DNA from: Oxyruncus cristatus
Lineage: Eukaryota; Chordata; Aves; Passeriformes; Cotingidae
Length of the DNA stretch: 64,000 nucleotides
Direction: 5' to 3'
NCBI GenBank assembly: GCA_013399855.1
Contig: VXAY01006797.1
Span: 496,239-560,238, forward strand
The notes beneath the pieces were generated by a model that did not search any database, was not told the origin of the DNA, and worked only from the letters and a program-made list of their open reading frames with translations. Positions 48,501-62,400 of the stretch are shown here, in pieces. Position 1 is the first letter of the stretch. The number at the start of each line of letters is the position of its first letter. The position numbers were made by a program, and so were the translations under genes.

Positions 48501-51500
48501 CCAACTGTACACTCTAAGAATAGTCCTGAGTGTTTAGACACTATCTTTTACTAGTAGCCAGTAAAATATTTTAAAGTAAGTACTTGGAACATACAACAAC
48601 CATTCTTTTCCGAAGATTAATTTTCTTAATATTACCATTTCTCACATAATTTTAACTGACACTTCACAAAGTGAAGTGAAGAAATATGGAGGTTAAAAAA
48701 GAGCTGCTAAAGCAACAATTAGCGACACAAAGCAGACCAGCAACATGGTAGACCTCAATTACAAAATATACTCAAGGAGAAAGAGGATTTTTACTCCCAA
48801 AGGCTTGCAACTAATGCTCCAGCTAGATCTCATCTAGCAAAACACTGGCACTAAAGAAAGCCCCAGCATACAAGTTTCACAAAAGGGCAGAAAACTAATT
48901 TCTTTCCACACTCGGATAAATCTCTACACATTTGAAGCTGTCTACCAGCAGAACATAGTTCAGACATATGAAGCATCTAAGCAACCTGCCACTGCCATGT
49001 ATCAAGGAACAGAAAAAGATAACAATGCTACAGTACATCATGCAGTTAACTGTGTTCTACAACTGTGTTCTGCATCTTTCAGAGCTGGATAACATACATC
49101 ACAATGTGCTACTGTTGCAGGAAGGCTAATTCACTATTATTCTAAAGCAAGTTAAAACAAGCTGCTCAGTCAACTTTTATTCTTAAAAATCAGGCTAATT
49201 TACTCAGTTTTGTTCAAAAGCAGTTCTCAATGGCTAGTATCACAGTCCAAAAAAAAAAGGTTTGTTAAAGATCTCTTAAAAAGTAGACTGTTCAGTGGAA
49301 AGAAAATACTGCATGTAGTTAGTGAATTATCTTGACAGATGGCAGTACCAAAAAATACCAACAAGTCAGAGCTCATTTTATATGGCTCACTTTTTGTTGT
49401 GGATAAGAAAAAGTTTTCCTACTTTATCAAATTTCAAAAATCTTTTCAACCATCATCAGTACAGCAACAAGGTATCCTTGCTAAGCTGAGAATTAAGTTG
49501 TGAAAAATTTAGCTGCTAATAAATTCTGAAGGAAGTTCTCACTAAGCATCTCAAAACAGTTTAATGAGCAAATGGAGGAAAAAAAAAAGGAAGAAGAAAT
49601 CTACTCCTCACTTTAGATAAAGGGCCTTTGTCAGAGGTAGCACGGGCTGCAAATGTAGACAGCACAGGCCATCAATTTGAAAGACATTCTAAAACTTATT
49701 GTAAATTAAATCAAAATCCTTCTGAATGTTTGTTCCCATCAGACTTTAAGACACTACTGAACACCAAGAGCCAGAGTTGTAAAACAACAGCTGCATTACT
49801 GTAGTCAGGGCAGTACAAGAGGCAAGCAGAACGAAAAAGGTGTCCGAAAACACAAGAGACAGATCATTGCAACTTGTGTCCATCATGGCCTCATCAGATG
49901 AGAAAGTACTGAGACAGTAAATCACATGGAAACAGGCCACATTAGGTCTTGAAAAGCAGAGGAGACATCTGATGAACAGAAAAGGGGAACAAGTGAAAAG
50001 ACACAGAAAGGCCAACACAACAGACTAGGGAAATGCTCACTTGCAGCAGGACTGGAATGTGTGCAGACAGAATGTCTTCAACATGACTGCAGAAATAAGT
50101 TTTGATGGCCAAGATAATGAAAAATTGGGAAATGGCATTTGCTAAGTAGGCAAATAAGTGTATGAGCTTGGCATCCAATGACATGATTTCTGAGTGCAAC
50201 TAAAATAAGACAGGCAGTAAGGGTCAAATAAAAAACACAGTATTTTTTTCCTGACAGGAAGTGCGATCTTCCCCTGAAATTACTGATTATGAAGTCCTAA
50301 TTCTAACTGCATCCACACGAAACTGAAATGAATCTGCTAGGGTCTGCATATATGGATACAGTCAAAGGATGTAGGAAACTGACCTCGAGAAACCAAGTTA
50401 TATTTTACCAACATGAAAACAATACATGTAGAAACTGATTGTGCCTTTCCTTCATGCTTAAACATATTTAAGAAAAAATATTGTCTACATTCTTAAGTTA
50501 TAAAACTTATGGATACAAATTTTTAATGGCTAAAAAAAAAAGTAGAGTGATCTTGGTCATTCCAGACAGTAGTAAACTAGACAAGTCCACAAATATCCAG
50601 CACCAAAAACAAGTGCACTGTTTGTTTCTAATATCAATCCACCACACATTCCATGTCAATTTTCACATATAAAGAAAAACAAAAAAAAAGAAGTGAGGAG
50701 AAATACATGTATCAGTAGACTTGAAACAATCTGCATCTTCATCCAAAGTCTGGTAAGGGTTCATGTTTTAGCTACCAAGTCGCCATTGGAACACCCAAAA
50801 AAGTGTGCTAGAAAAGGACTCCTCCAGTTCACATTAGGCAGGTATTCCTGACAGGCTGCATGATTACCTGAAGAACTCCCTACAACTGCTTTTCAGGCAG
50901 GCAAAGTCTGCAATTTTGCTTAAAATTTAAAATCATGTCTTTGGCAGAGACAAGCTTGGAGTACTTTAACCCTGAAGCATTTTGTCTACAAATACTTTAT
51001 ATACAGGAACTAGAAAGACATCAGAACCCTGTCCTCCTGACATCAAGGCTAAGTACTATAACCCGTCATCACACATGTAAACACTAGGTTTTACCTCAAA
51101 AAGCCAATGGATCAAGTGTCATTCACACTGCTATCCACACTATATCAGCACTATTAGAAAAAAAAAAAAATTCAGTTCCCAGACAATAAAGTGTCTTGGA
51201 TAGGCACACAGAGCCATCACCAAAAGGAACAAACAGTGCAGTATGAGGCACTGACCCAGAACGTTCTATGCCACCCTTAAAATAATCTAAATTACTATGG
51301 CTAACGCTTACGCATCACACTCACCATCTCTCTCTAATGGAATTATTAATCTTGACCACCCACCAAACACCCTCAATGCAAAAATAGGTCATGTATTTTT
51401 ACAGGTTTAACTCACTCCACAAATTTTACCCTCCTGGGGAAATCTGAGAGCTCGGGGCTCTACAGCACCACTTTCTTAATGCCCTAAAACTTTCAACTGA

Positions 51501-51894
51501 TGCAAATTGAAAGGTAGAGGATAGTTTTTAATGTCATTCAGGAAAGCAAAGCTAAATTTTTCAGGTGTTAGAAAGCAAGCCTTCACCCTGAAAGGCTTCA
51601 GACAATTCATTTTTGGACGAATAACCTTCACTGCAGGATAAAATGGCACATTATAAAACCCGGGTAATGCAATCATCCTGTTGGAGAAGTATCTGCTCTC
51701 CAGACACCTTGCTGACACAATAAAAATAGAAAATCGATTGGTCTTCATAGAGAAAACAGAAAACGGGGTAAAGTCTCATTTCTAGCAACTAGAAGGCACT
51801 GGCAGATAGTACTGCCAGATTCCCCCTTTTAGAGCGCCTTTGGACACAGCAGACATTTCTAGCCCACGCTGATCCCCAAATACCTGCTTGCCTC

Positions 51895-52800
51895 ACAGCT
51901 AGAGCTGCCCGGCTGCTTCGGGACGGAAACCCCCCACCGGGGAGCGGCGAGCCGGGGCAGCCAAGTTCTAATGATTACCTACTGCCACGGACTCCTGCAA
52001 GCACAGCCGAGCCGCCCGGCTTAAGCCCTCCAAGGAGAAAGCAAACACGGAGCCTTCACGAAGCCTCCCCGGGGGAGGCCGGAGGGGCTGAAGGCGGAGC
52101 GGGCAAGCGGGGCCCGGGCGGGGGGACATCGCCGGCGCGGCCCGGGGCCCAGACGAGCTCCCCCTCTCCAGGTGCGCTCCGCTCCTCCGGCCACGGCCCC
52201 GGCGCAGGGGATCGCGGGGAGGACGGGCCGGGCCCAGCTGCCGCACAGAGCGGGCACGGTGCACCGTGCTCCGTCGGAGCGCTAGAGAGCCCCGCTCCCG
52301 TCCCGCCCTGCCGGCAGAGGAGGCAGGGTGATAAGAGGGGCCCGGCACTGCGCTGGGCGAGCTGGCCAGCGCCTCTGCCCTCCGCGGCCAAGGGGGAGGC
52401 TGCCCGCCGCCTAGGCAGCTCGGAGGCCCCGGCGGGCGGCAGAGCCGCGGCACTGAGCGCGGCCGGCCCGGGCGGGCGCAGCACCGCTCCCCGCGCTCCC
52501 GCACCCCNNNNNNNNNNNNNNNNNNNNNNNNNNNNNNNNNNNNNNNNNNNNNNNNNNNNNNNNNNNNNNNNNNNNNNNNNNNNNNNNNNNNNNNNNNNNN
52601 NNNNNNNNNNNNNNNNNNNNNNNNNNNNNNNNNNNNNNNNNNNNNNNNNNNNNNNNNNNNNNNGCGCCCCGCCCGCCTTGCGGGGCCGCCCCTGCCGAGG
52701 CCGGGCTCCGCTCCCCGCACGGACGGGGGGACTCGCACCGGCACCGCCGGCCCGCGCCAGGATCCGGCCCCAGAGCGAGGAGCTCGAAACGCTATCGTGA
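51895..52800 (-). promoter_or_regulatory. CpG island, probable SNX13 promoter and first exon
   Basis: This is the only strongly GC-rich, CpG-dense block in the window. It contains many GGGCGG/CCCGCC boxes and is broken by a 156-N gap. It lies about 20 kb upstream of the first readable coding exon, on the correct side of the minus-strand gene. A usable minus-strand donor (CAGTAG followed by GTAATC) lies at about 51979 and another (GCAG followed by GTATTT) at about 51880; either could end a 5' UTR exon. No Met-Leu-Thr-Glu codons are visible in the sequenced part. The transcription start cannot be placed from sequence alone. Confidence 0.8.
52508..52663. other. Assembly gap (156 N) inside the CpG island
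   Basis: A run of N falls in the most GC-rich part of the island, where sequencing commonly drops out. It probably hides part of the SNX13 first exon, including the initiator codons missing elsewhere. Confidence 0.95.
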
Positions 52801-53027
52801 AAGGCGCTCTGCTGCCTGTTGGTTGGTTGTTTTTTTGTTGTTTTTTTTTTTCCCCCTGTCACCCTTGGTGTGACCTGTGTCAGAGCTCTTCGGTGCCAGG
52901 CAGCTGTTCTGCGGGCGCTAATCGAAATATTTTCTGAAATTTCTGACCAAGAAGCATGCCTCTCACCCACCAGTGACGTATGCAACATTGCGCGTCGTCC
53001 CCTGTTCTAGTTGTTAAGAAAGAGCAC

Positions 53028-53440
53028 ATGTCCTACCTGGAGCACATGTCCCATGAGGAGTGGCCGAGGAGGCTGGAGTTGTTTAGCCTGGAGAAAAGGA
53101 GGCTCAGGGGTGACCTTATCCCTCCCTACAACTACCTAAAAGGAGGTCGTATAGAGGGGTGGGTCGGCCTCTTCTCCCAGGCAACTAGTGATAGGACAAG
53201 AGGACATAGTTCTTAAGTACCACGGGAGGTTTAGGTTGGACATAAGAAGAATTTCTTCACAGAAAGTGTGGTTAGACTTTGGGATGGGCTGCGGACTCAC
53301 TGTCCCTGAAGGTATTCAAGGAAAGACTGGAAGTGGCACTTAGAGCCATGGTCTAATTGACATGGTGGTGTTTGGTCATGGGTTGGACTCGATGATCTCT
53401 GAGGTCTTTTCCAACCTAATTGATCCTGTGACTCTGTGAA
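53028..53440 (+). mobile_element. CR1 LINE 3' end just upstream of the CpG island
   Basis: On the plus strand it contains GTTTAGCCTGGAGAAAAGGA, CCCTACAACTACCTAAAAGG, AACTAGTGATAGGACAAGAG, GGTTTAGGTTGGACATAAG and GGTTGGACTCGATGATCTCT. It ends in TTTTCCAACCTAATTGATCC plus a short tail. It is a 5'-truncated CR1 of about 410 bases, better preserved than the copy at 41.8 kb, and lies about 230 bases from the island's upstream edge. Confidence 0.9.
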
Positions 53441-56400
53441 AGAGACTTCTATAAGTCTGTCACCTACAGCGTTGTTAAGTAGTGGCATAAAGTATAGAAC
53501 CACATCTCCTCAGAACCAGACCCATGCCTGCCCCAGCCCAGTGAGCCCTGTGAGCCCTGTTCCCAAGGCGACATGCTCCCACAGCTCAGTATTTGAATAT
53601 ATGGAAAGATTCCTGTTTGAAACTTGTTGCTCTTCCTTTAAACACTGTTCTGTGGGGTTTCATTTGTTTGACTGCTTTTACACTAGACTTTAAAGTTACA
53701 AAGTTAGCCTTGGATGTATTAGGAAAGTAGAAACAAGACGGAATATTTTTTCTGCACTGCCAATAAATACAACATGCACATCAAAGAAATAGCAGTGGTT
53801 AGCAAGAAAGATGGAGGAAAAGCAGCACTACTATGTGAAGAAAACCATCCTTCTTCAATTTTTGCCCCTGAGTAAAAGTCAAATCTGTTTTCTTGCAGAA
53901 ATGTGAAGCTCATTAAGCAAGTCTTAAGGCTGGTGGGTTTTGTAGAAGTTCTGTAATTCTCTCAGGGATTGTTAAATACTTAGAACTGCACGGTTGCCCA
54001 CTTCTTAGGTTAGCTGTTAGTCATGTGAATCAAGAAGAGCAGACCCTCAGTATTCATAATCATTTACTTCCTATTCTAAATACTAAAAAGTACTTTTCTA
54101 AGTATCTAATATGCTTTGTACTTCTGAGTCAATATTTTGGAATGTTTTATGTTAGCATTACTCCTTTCCTCCAAGGTGATCGATCCCTCAGAGAAACTCC
54201 AAATCTCACAATACACACAACTCTACTTTAAACAATAGGCTTGACAATAACAGAACCATACAGTGGTCTTGCACATGGTATTTCACCATCCTAATAAATT
54301 AAAATTTGTACAAAAACATTAAGCAATGGGAATTGTGAAATATCAAATCCATTGTATTACTTTGGTCCCCTAACATTTTGAAGGTGCTTATTTGGAAGAC
54401 AGTCATATTTGTATAAAGCTGTGGCTCTGTGTTTGTGGCTTTCGTCACACCTCAGTTCAAGCAGATAATACCCTGTGCTCACATCCCTGGTAGAGGAAAC
54501 CCTGAGTGTACACATAAAATAGCAGAGTGGTCAGTAAACCATCAGTAGTGTCATCATGCAAAAACTTCAACACATACTTAGCTAGCTAGGAAATAGAATA
54601 AAAATACTTAAAGCATCTCCTGGTCAATAAATATATCCCGTGGGCAAGGCACAGTACCAGGAACTGATAAGATAAATTACCCAGTTCATAAAATGTGAAG
54701 GGTAAACAGGAGGTAAAAATCTCATTCTATTCATGAATATATGTAAATGATAGTAGTTGAACCAAGGTGATTGTCTAGCAAAAGAAACTGTCTCTTGGCA
54801 CCATATTTCTTTACCTTGTATGTTTAGACATAGCAGTTAAGGTTTTCAAAAGAAATAATCCCCTCTGAAAACATTTTGCAAAGCTATATATATATATCCT
54901 AAGTGTGCTAGATGTAAAAGAAGAGCAAATCTTATTCAAATCTCCCAGCAAGATGAAGTCACAATTAATACTTTGTACTTGAGTTTGCCTCTACCTCTGC
55001 TTGGGACTTGGCAGCCCAACAGAATACTAGTCTTGGAAGCACCTTCCATTCTGGTACTACTGGAATAAACCTACCAATGCTTCTACTGAAAATTGTTCTC
55101 TGATTTTACACCAGTCAGCATAGCCTTAATATTATTCAAAATTGTTACTAAAGCTAGAACGCTTTGTTCTAATTTTTGGTCAATAGGATCTCAACTTCAA
55201 AAGGGAAAAGCAGTGTAATTGCAACAGCAGACATGAGGCTTTCAGGAAGGACTGAACCACATAAAGGTAGACCCAAGGCAGAAGAGGGGGCAGCATCATA
55301 AAGGAGAGGTGAGAAAAGGCAGCAGATTGGAAAGAAGATGATATGAAGGACTTCTTGAAAAACTGCTGGGAGTAGCACAAAGGAGGAAGAGAAAAGAAAG
55401 CTGCAGTTATGTTGCCTGTTCCCATTCTTAGAATAACTGAAAAAATCTACTTTTTTTTTTTTTTTTTTTTCTGGAATGAGGGGGTTTTCTAAATTAGTAT
55501 GAACAGGTCTAGAAACAAGGCTTCAACAGAGATTGAAAGANTTTTTTCTCTGGAATGAGGGTGTTTTCTAAATTAGTATGAACAGGTCTAGAAACAAGGC
55601 TTCAACAGAGATTGAAAGAATTATCAATGGTAGGCCATAAGGGCTAAAACACTTATTTGTTTCCCTGACCCCATCTTCAATAATGCTATTAGATTTGGTA
55701 AGTCATCCGAAAGAAAGTTTTATCCATTTTATCTCCATGCATTCATTCCATACAGCTTTGGACTGGCAGTGCAAGAAGCAGCATATTAGCGGGAGCAGAG
55801 CAGCCAAGTTAGCACCACACTCATCCAGGCAGAGCAACACGCGCCTTATTTTTCATGTCACTTCCACAAACCCGCAAACACAGTGTGAAGAACTGTGTTA
55901 GGGCAAGTATTTATATCTGTAGTCAAATGCAAACCTGGCAGAAAGTTTCTGCACCCAGTCCTTAAAATACTCACAGAATTTTTTTCTCTTAGGCCTAGAC
56001 AAATGCTTAACTAGGAGTACCCAAATACTGATGGCTGCAAATACCTTCATATTTATAAAACAACTACCTTTTGCTAAACATCCTGGTGGTCCTTGCATTC
56101 TTTATAGTTTTTGCTGTCTATAAGCAAAAAGAGTTGTCTGATGGTTTAGATCCACACTTTGAAACCCCACTGCAGCCACTGGAAGCTGCGGGGCTATCCA
56201 CTGAAATGATGGAGGAATGCAGCATTAAAATCTGAAATACAGCAGGAGGAGATAGGGATAGCACCATCAGGCTCTACACCCAGAAGTTTATAAAGATTTT
56301 TAAAGTAAAGCATAGCAAGTGCATTAAGTTAAGGGACAAAAATATAGTTGTGAGGGGGCGGATGCAACATCCTGAAGCAGGAGCACAAGCAAGACAGAGC

Positions 56401-59400
56401 AATAAAAGAGCAACTGTGCCAACTTGCAGCGAAGCACAAAGGAGCGCAAATTACTTTCCAAACCCTGAAAGGAGGGCAGTTCCACAACCTAAATAACTGT
56501 TAGCTCACCATCCTATGAAAAATGAAATCAGGGACCTAATTGCCATAATGATAACCTCTGAAAGAGCAGTAACCTGCATTTGGAGAGCAAATACCAGAAA
56601 ACAAGGGAAGACTAAGGAAAGGGGAAACTACAGGCAGGGTCAGGGAACGTACGGACTGAATGAACAACAGACCAATTTTGCTTTACTAAGCAGTTTCATA
56701 AAAGTGGCTACAAGACTGTTTCTAATGTCATCAGCAAGCCTGAACTTCTGTACCTTTCTCTACAGTCTAGAAAGACCTTTTACAGAATTATTTCTGAATA
56801 CGGTAAATTAGTTCTGATTGTCCATAACACCTGATGTAAACCAAAATTTGTCTTCTGTTCTCTTGTTTAAGTAATTTGTAGCTCAGGCTGGTTTGTAGCT
56901 ATGGTTGGAGTTTGCATAGAGTTGTTCAGTTTGGGATTCACTTTCTGAGGGGCAAAGGTGAGGTGAATTTGTAGTCATTAAATGTTTCAAGTGTTAAGTC
57001 TTTATTGTTTAAAAGCAATTCTCTGTAGTTGCATTCTATGATATTTCAAATAAGATCACATGACCCCAAAAGTCTACATAGCAACGTGACTGAAAGGGGA
57101 ACTCAAAGCATCTTTTATGTATGAAATTTGAATATTCCGTTATTTCAGGATGTTGCCAATTCTAACCTTTTTAGTCTGAGCTGCCTGATAAGAAGTTTTG
57201 TTTCTGATCAGGATCAGAACTGTATAATTTCCAATTTCCAATTAAAGATTTTATTCACTTTCTGTTTTTTCAACACTCACCTGAGATGCAGCATAGACAG
57301 AGAATGCAAGGGTACATATGAGAAAGGGCCATTTGAAACAATCTGATGTGAATGTTGAGCATTAGATAAATAATTACTGAAGAAGCATCAGCTTTAATTC
57401 CTGCTTCATCATTTGCAGTAAGGATGCAATATCTCCCCAATGTTCATATTCTCAGAATTGTTTACTGGAGGCTTAAATTTCTTTTAAAGCTTCTGCCAGT
57501 TTACATATCTTTGCTGTAGTGAACTTTTTGCTATTCAAACAGGTGTCAGCAGGTAGACAGACACTGTTTACCTTAGCAGCTTAATCCTAGCTGTCTAAGT
57601 AAGTATTAAAGAGAAACTATATTTTTAATACAAAGAAAACTCTTTCAAAACTACACCGGTGTCTTTTTCAGAATTCTACTAGACATGAGTAGAGTCATGT
57701 CAGAACTGTAACACAGATGTTAGCCATCAGCTGCTTAGCTTCTGGCCAGGGATTTTATGTGAAAATAATGCACACAAATAGAAGGCTTCCTATGCTATTT
57801 GTACACTGCTAATACAAAGGCGAGCAAGACAAAATACAACAAGCTGTTTAGAAAAGACATCTTAATTCTTAAAATTCCTTTGGAAGCAACCAAAGCAATT
57901 CTTTGTCTGAATGATACCATAATTTGAAGATAAAGATAAATTAAATGGAATTTTTATTCTACATTATGGTAAATGATCCCCCTCTTTTCAGGCAGGTTAA
58001 GACTCATGAGAACGTGTCTGCGGTTTGAAGATATTTCTGTTGCTCTTCAGAGTATTCGCTGTTACCCATTCTTGACCTGGTATCAGCAAATACCTGTTGC
58101 AAAAGGGTTTGTATGGTTTGTCTTCTGAAATTTCAACCCTTCAGAGCATCTAGCAGGTAGATCAGCCTTTGTGGTGGGCCCACAGGTCTGGAAGTACCTT
58201 TGTTTGGTATCCTCTCAAGCATACATATGTGCATTTTTAGAACATACTGCAAACAATTTGTGTACGTGGCTTTTAGTTTAGTTTGGTGATGGAGTCCCAG
58301 TGGACTCAGTTCACTTTTCTGGTAAGAAGAATTTGTTTGTATCATTATATCATTGTTATCCTTCCAGGCATTAGGTGTATATCCCAAGCAGGTGTTTGGG
58401 CCTCAATTTTACATAGTGATTACAGCAATACTGATGCTTTCGTTAAGTGTTACAGCAATACAGAACTTTGCCAGTGACTTAAGAACAAAATTAAGATATT
58501 CAGTGGCATGGAGAACACAAAATGGGTTATATTTAAAACACTTTGGTAGGAAATATCCAGTTAATAAGACTAACAGCTAGTATAAGAACGACAAATAGGA
58601 AGCGAAGTTATTCACTATGCATTAAAAAATTTAGCATCATTTATCATGTTTGTATTCTGCAAAATTGGTGTCTATTGTGTATTCTTTACATAAACAAGAT
58701 GAAGATATCATCCTGAGAAGTCTGAGAAATCTGGCTAACTGTACTGTAGTTAACACATGGTATGAGAGGTCCTTAGTTAGGAAATACTGTTTAAAAACAA
58801 AAACTGAACAGAGGTGAATTAGAAGTGATTCTCAACTTTTTTTTTTTTAAGTGATGTTTTCCACTGAGTCCTAAATACATAATCCATAAGCAACAAACTT
58901 TCTAAGAGAGTTAATCTGCTTATAGGGGGTGAATTTGGGGGAGAAATGAGAAGAATTGAATAACCAAGAGCAAAATAGATATTCTGTCTGCAGTATCAGC
59001 AACCTCAGGTGTTCAGAGCCATTAGCCAAGCTCTAAGAATCATGCTATTGGAACTGTAAGTTGTTTACATTTTCCCTGTCTCCTGAACCTCTAAGAAGTA
59101 GTCAAGTCATATTTTCATTGCTTTGCAATCATAAATGCTACAAACTCTTTTAAAAGCTTAATTCTTCTTACCTTTCTTCCCTTGTGCATTGCTGATGTTT
59201 GCATCTTTTCTCTGTGTGAAGGACTTTATTAGTCCTGTATATACTCTCAGGGTTGAAGCTTTAGACCTTCGAGGCCACTTTTTAAATTGCCTTCATTCTT
59301 CTGGTTGGTTGTTTCGCTGCCCACTTACAGCAGTTTATTTATAACACATACTGATGCAAAAAAACTCTACAAAATGTAGAGATTTAATTTCATCTTTGGA

Positions 59401-62400
59401 AACAGCCACAGTAAGTTCAACCTCCTGAAATGAAATGCCGCTTGTAATGCATTAGGAAGAGGACAACACAGAGGAGTACAACAATCATTGCTTATTTGAA
59501 TGACATTTCCTCTGGTTTTGTTAAAAACAGAACACTCTCCCCTGTCTACTTTACAACACAAGTCAGCATCTGCTCCCCTGAAAGAGCATTAAAAATTGCT
59601 CCTATGTCAATGCCAAATTGTTTTTGATGTATTACAAGGACTAGCAGATCCCTCCTTCTCCAGAAAAACCTGTTCCTCGGGCACTCCTCTTCCTCATAGT
59701 TAGACACACAGTCAGAGAGGCCATTATGAAGAATCTTTAACTGGGTAGATTTTATGTACTAAATGTGTATTTGACTAAAGATTTGATACCTCTAATTGTT
59801 TCCATGGTTTGTTTGCTTTATCTTTGACATTCCGTTTTACTCCTCAATTTTTTCACAAGTTTGGTTTTTTGCCTTTTTTTCCCCTAATGTTACTTTTTGA
59901 AAAAAAAAAAAAAAATTCTGATTGTGTGTGTTCTTCCTTCACTTTACAAGAGGATTAACGGCCACTTGTCCATTCTTGTAATTTTCCTCCAGCTCCCAAA
60001 AAGAGACAGGCAGGTTTCTCCACAGTTTATTGTGAAAGAATTGGAACAACGTATGCCACTGCTGCTGACATGAGGACATCAGCAATATATCTAAGGTCAT
60101 GAAGGATCAGTCAAGGCATAATCTTAGGTATGCTTTTGCAGTGTGACTCACATGCCTGAGTATTAATCCTTGCAGCAAAGGCATATCCTAAAGTAGGATG
60201 GTGAAAATTTCTATATTAAATTCTACCATTTCTTGATAATTCCTGTTCTCTCTTAAAATAGTTCTTCTGGAAATGCCAACTTGAAAAGGATTTGTAAGCC
60301 TAAAATGCATGTTTTGTTTTTCTCTTTCTCTTTGATGTCAGTGGGTTTAACAAAGGGTATCACTTCTTCTTTAGGCTGAGAATACAGTACTTCAGGCTTA
60401 TTTATGTCTGATATTACAAGCAGTACAGATACTGCAGTCAAATCATTGCCTTATATTAAACCAACAGTACAATCCCATGGATTTTATTTGGAAAAACTGA
60501 ATATAATCATCACTTGACCCAGACTACTCTGGAGTCAGTTGAGATTGCAAAGTAACAGACTAAGCTAAAATCTCTTAAACAGCTAGACAGGAGCCTGCAA
60601 TGCAGTTTTGAGTTGAAATTCAGATCTGCTTAGTCATCATACTGATAGAAGAATTCGGATTTATACAGATAACTGCCAGGAAAAGCCTAATTTATTCAAA
60701 ATTCACCAGTGTTTTGAAGGTGAAAATAGAAAGGAGAAAAAATGTGTTCTGTCCAAGTCTGATACATTACTGCTCCTAAAATTGTTATTTTGAATTTTTA
60801 TTCACCTATTAAATTTAAAAATTGCTAGATAGGAACAATATTAGATACATCAAGTTCTTATGTAATACCTTCAGATGTTTCCAGAGTTAAAATCCAAATG
60901 GCACCTAGTTCTCTAATTAAAGTTGCAAATTATCTGAAAAAAAGTGACAAAGAGCTAGGCTGGAACAGAGATTTTCCAGTTACAAAACACAAATCAACTG
61001 CACTAGATCTTCTCTTGCTCCTTTCTGGAGCAGTCCAATGAACACACAGTTAGAAAACATATCAGGAAAAAGAAACAAAAACAAGCTGGAATAATATACT
61101 TATTAAGCAAACTTAAGATTAAAAAAAAAAAAACCAAAACAAAAACAAAACCAACAAAATTAGAATTCCATCTACATCCGACTGTGGAAAACAAACATCT
61201 GCCCTCCAAAGTCCAGTGTTCATCTTCACCCATCTATACTTTCTCTGCTAACTCAGTGCCTTTTTTTTTCCTTCTTCTTTTGTTCCTCACCCTGCGATAT
61301 CTGGAGATAATAATTTTTTTACTTCCATTCTTCCACTTTCATAGAGGGAATATACTTCTCCCTTCCTTTCAGCTTCTAGGTCCCCAGTCTGGCAACACCT
61401 CCATATTCCTTACAGAAATACCTCTCTTTCTCACAGCTCAGCATGAATATGGGCTGATGTCTTCCGCTTAGCACCTGGGGAGAGTACCATCCCAGGGGAG
61501 GAAGCAAGATGCCAGGATTCATCTGTCTTCTGTCCCTCCCTCAAGCCAGAGAGCTTCTATCTCTGAGAATATCTCCAAGAACGTGCGCTGGGATAAGGCT
61601 GATGGTAGCTACCAAAAGCATTTATGGATATAATATTCTTGTCAATGGAAAGGACACATTTGCTCTGTAACTTTAAACTGTATAGCTTTTCAATAAGTAT
61701 GAAATAGCTTTAAATAGAAAAATCAAATAGAGTTCATCATTGCAGCAGGTCCTGCGGTTGGTTTTGTTGCTTCACCTACAGCTGCCATCTGTGAAGGCAT
61801 GTGTCTGAGCCATGTGATGATGAAAGATTCGCTGTAGGCAAGCAAGTTTTTGTCCTTCCTCTTGGAACAGAAATGCTTAGTTATGTGAATCCTATAGCCT
61901 TAGAAAACCAGGGAAGTAGAGAAGATGCATTTATTTTCTGATACAGATAACCCTTGATTTAAACCCCTCCATCTTTGCTACTAATGCTCTAAGCCCTCAA
62001 AAACTTTTGCATCTCTTAACTTTGCTACTGCAATGACTTTTATAATCACTCAATGCACAGAACTAATGCAAACATGTTGAAGTGTCTGTAGGATTGTGAC
62101 CAAAGCACATTTAGATATCTTCTGCCCCCTGCCTGCTAATTAGGATTGGGTAGCTCTATTGTGAACAGTGCTCCACAAGCAGATTAATATTTCAAAGGAC
62201 ATCATCAGTCTTCTTCTCCAAAATCGGGAGATTTCCAGAACTCAGAAATCACTTTATCACTTCGGCAATCTGTACCCAAAAATAACTATAAAGAGACAGA
62301 GCTTTGTTCCACAAGGACATTTATTTCTGGGATGATAAGGACAAAGACCTTTCTTACCTTAGGTGAGAAATGTGAGTAGAATTTCATTAATTCATTGGGA

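Larger units (their letters stand above)
31223..51894 (-). other. SNX13 intron 1
   Basis: About 20.7 kb between the CpG island and exon 2. It contains LTR-B, two CR1 fragments, the 31.8-kb palindrome, the 39.3-kb inverted repeat and the 39.5-kb G-rich hairpin. Long stretches (36-39 kb, 42.6-51.9 kb) contain only AT-rich sequence in which I recognise nothing. I searched for a coding exon encoding Met-Leu-Thr-Glu followed by a donor and found none. Confidence 0.6.

Noticed and set aside
50065..50095. Minus-strand ATG with Met-Leu-Lys-Thr as a possible SNX13 exon 1
   Set aside because: It resembles the expected start only weakly, stops after about 14 codons, and no donor in the right phase follows the first four codons.
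51968..52988. 258- and 310-residue open frames on the minus strand across the CpG island
   Set aside because: Both run through the N gap and consist of low-complexity Ala/Pro/Gly/Arg sequence expected from a CpG island. The reading starting Met-Leu-His does not match the SNX13 N-terminus and does not splice to exon 2 in frame.
62121..62136. Minus-strand CAGGGGGCAG, CTCF-like core
   Set aside because: The 5' half of the motif does not fit the consensus, so it is too weak to report as a site.
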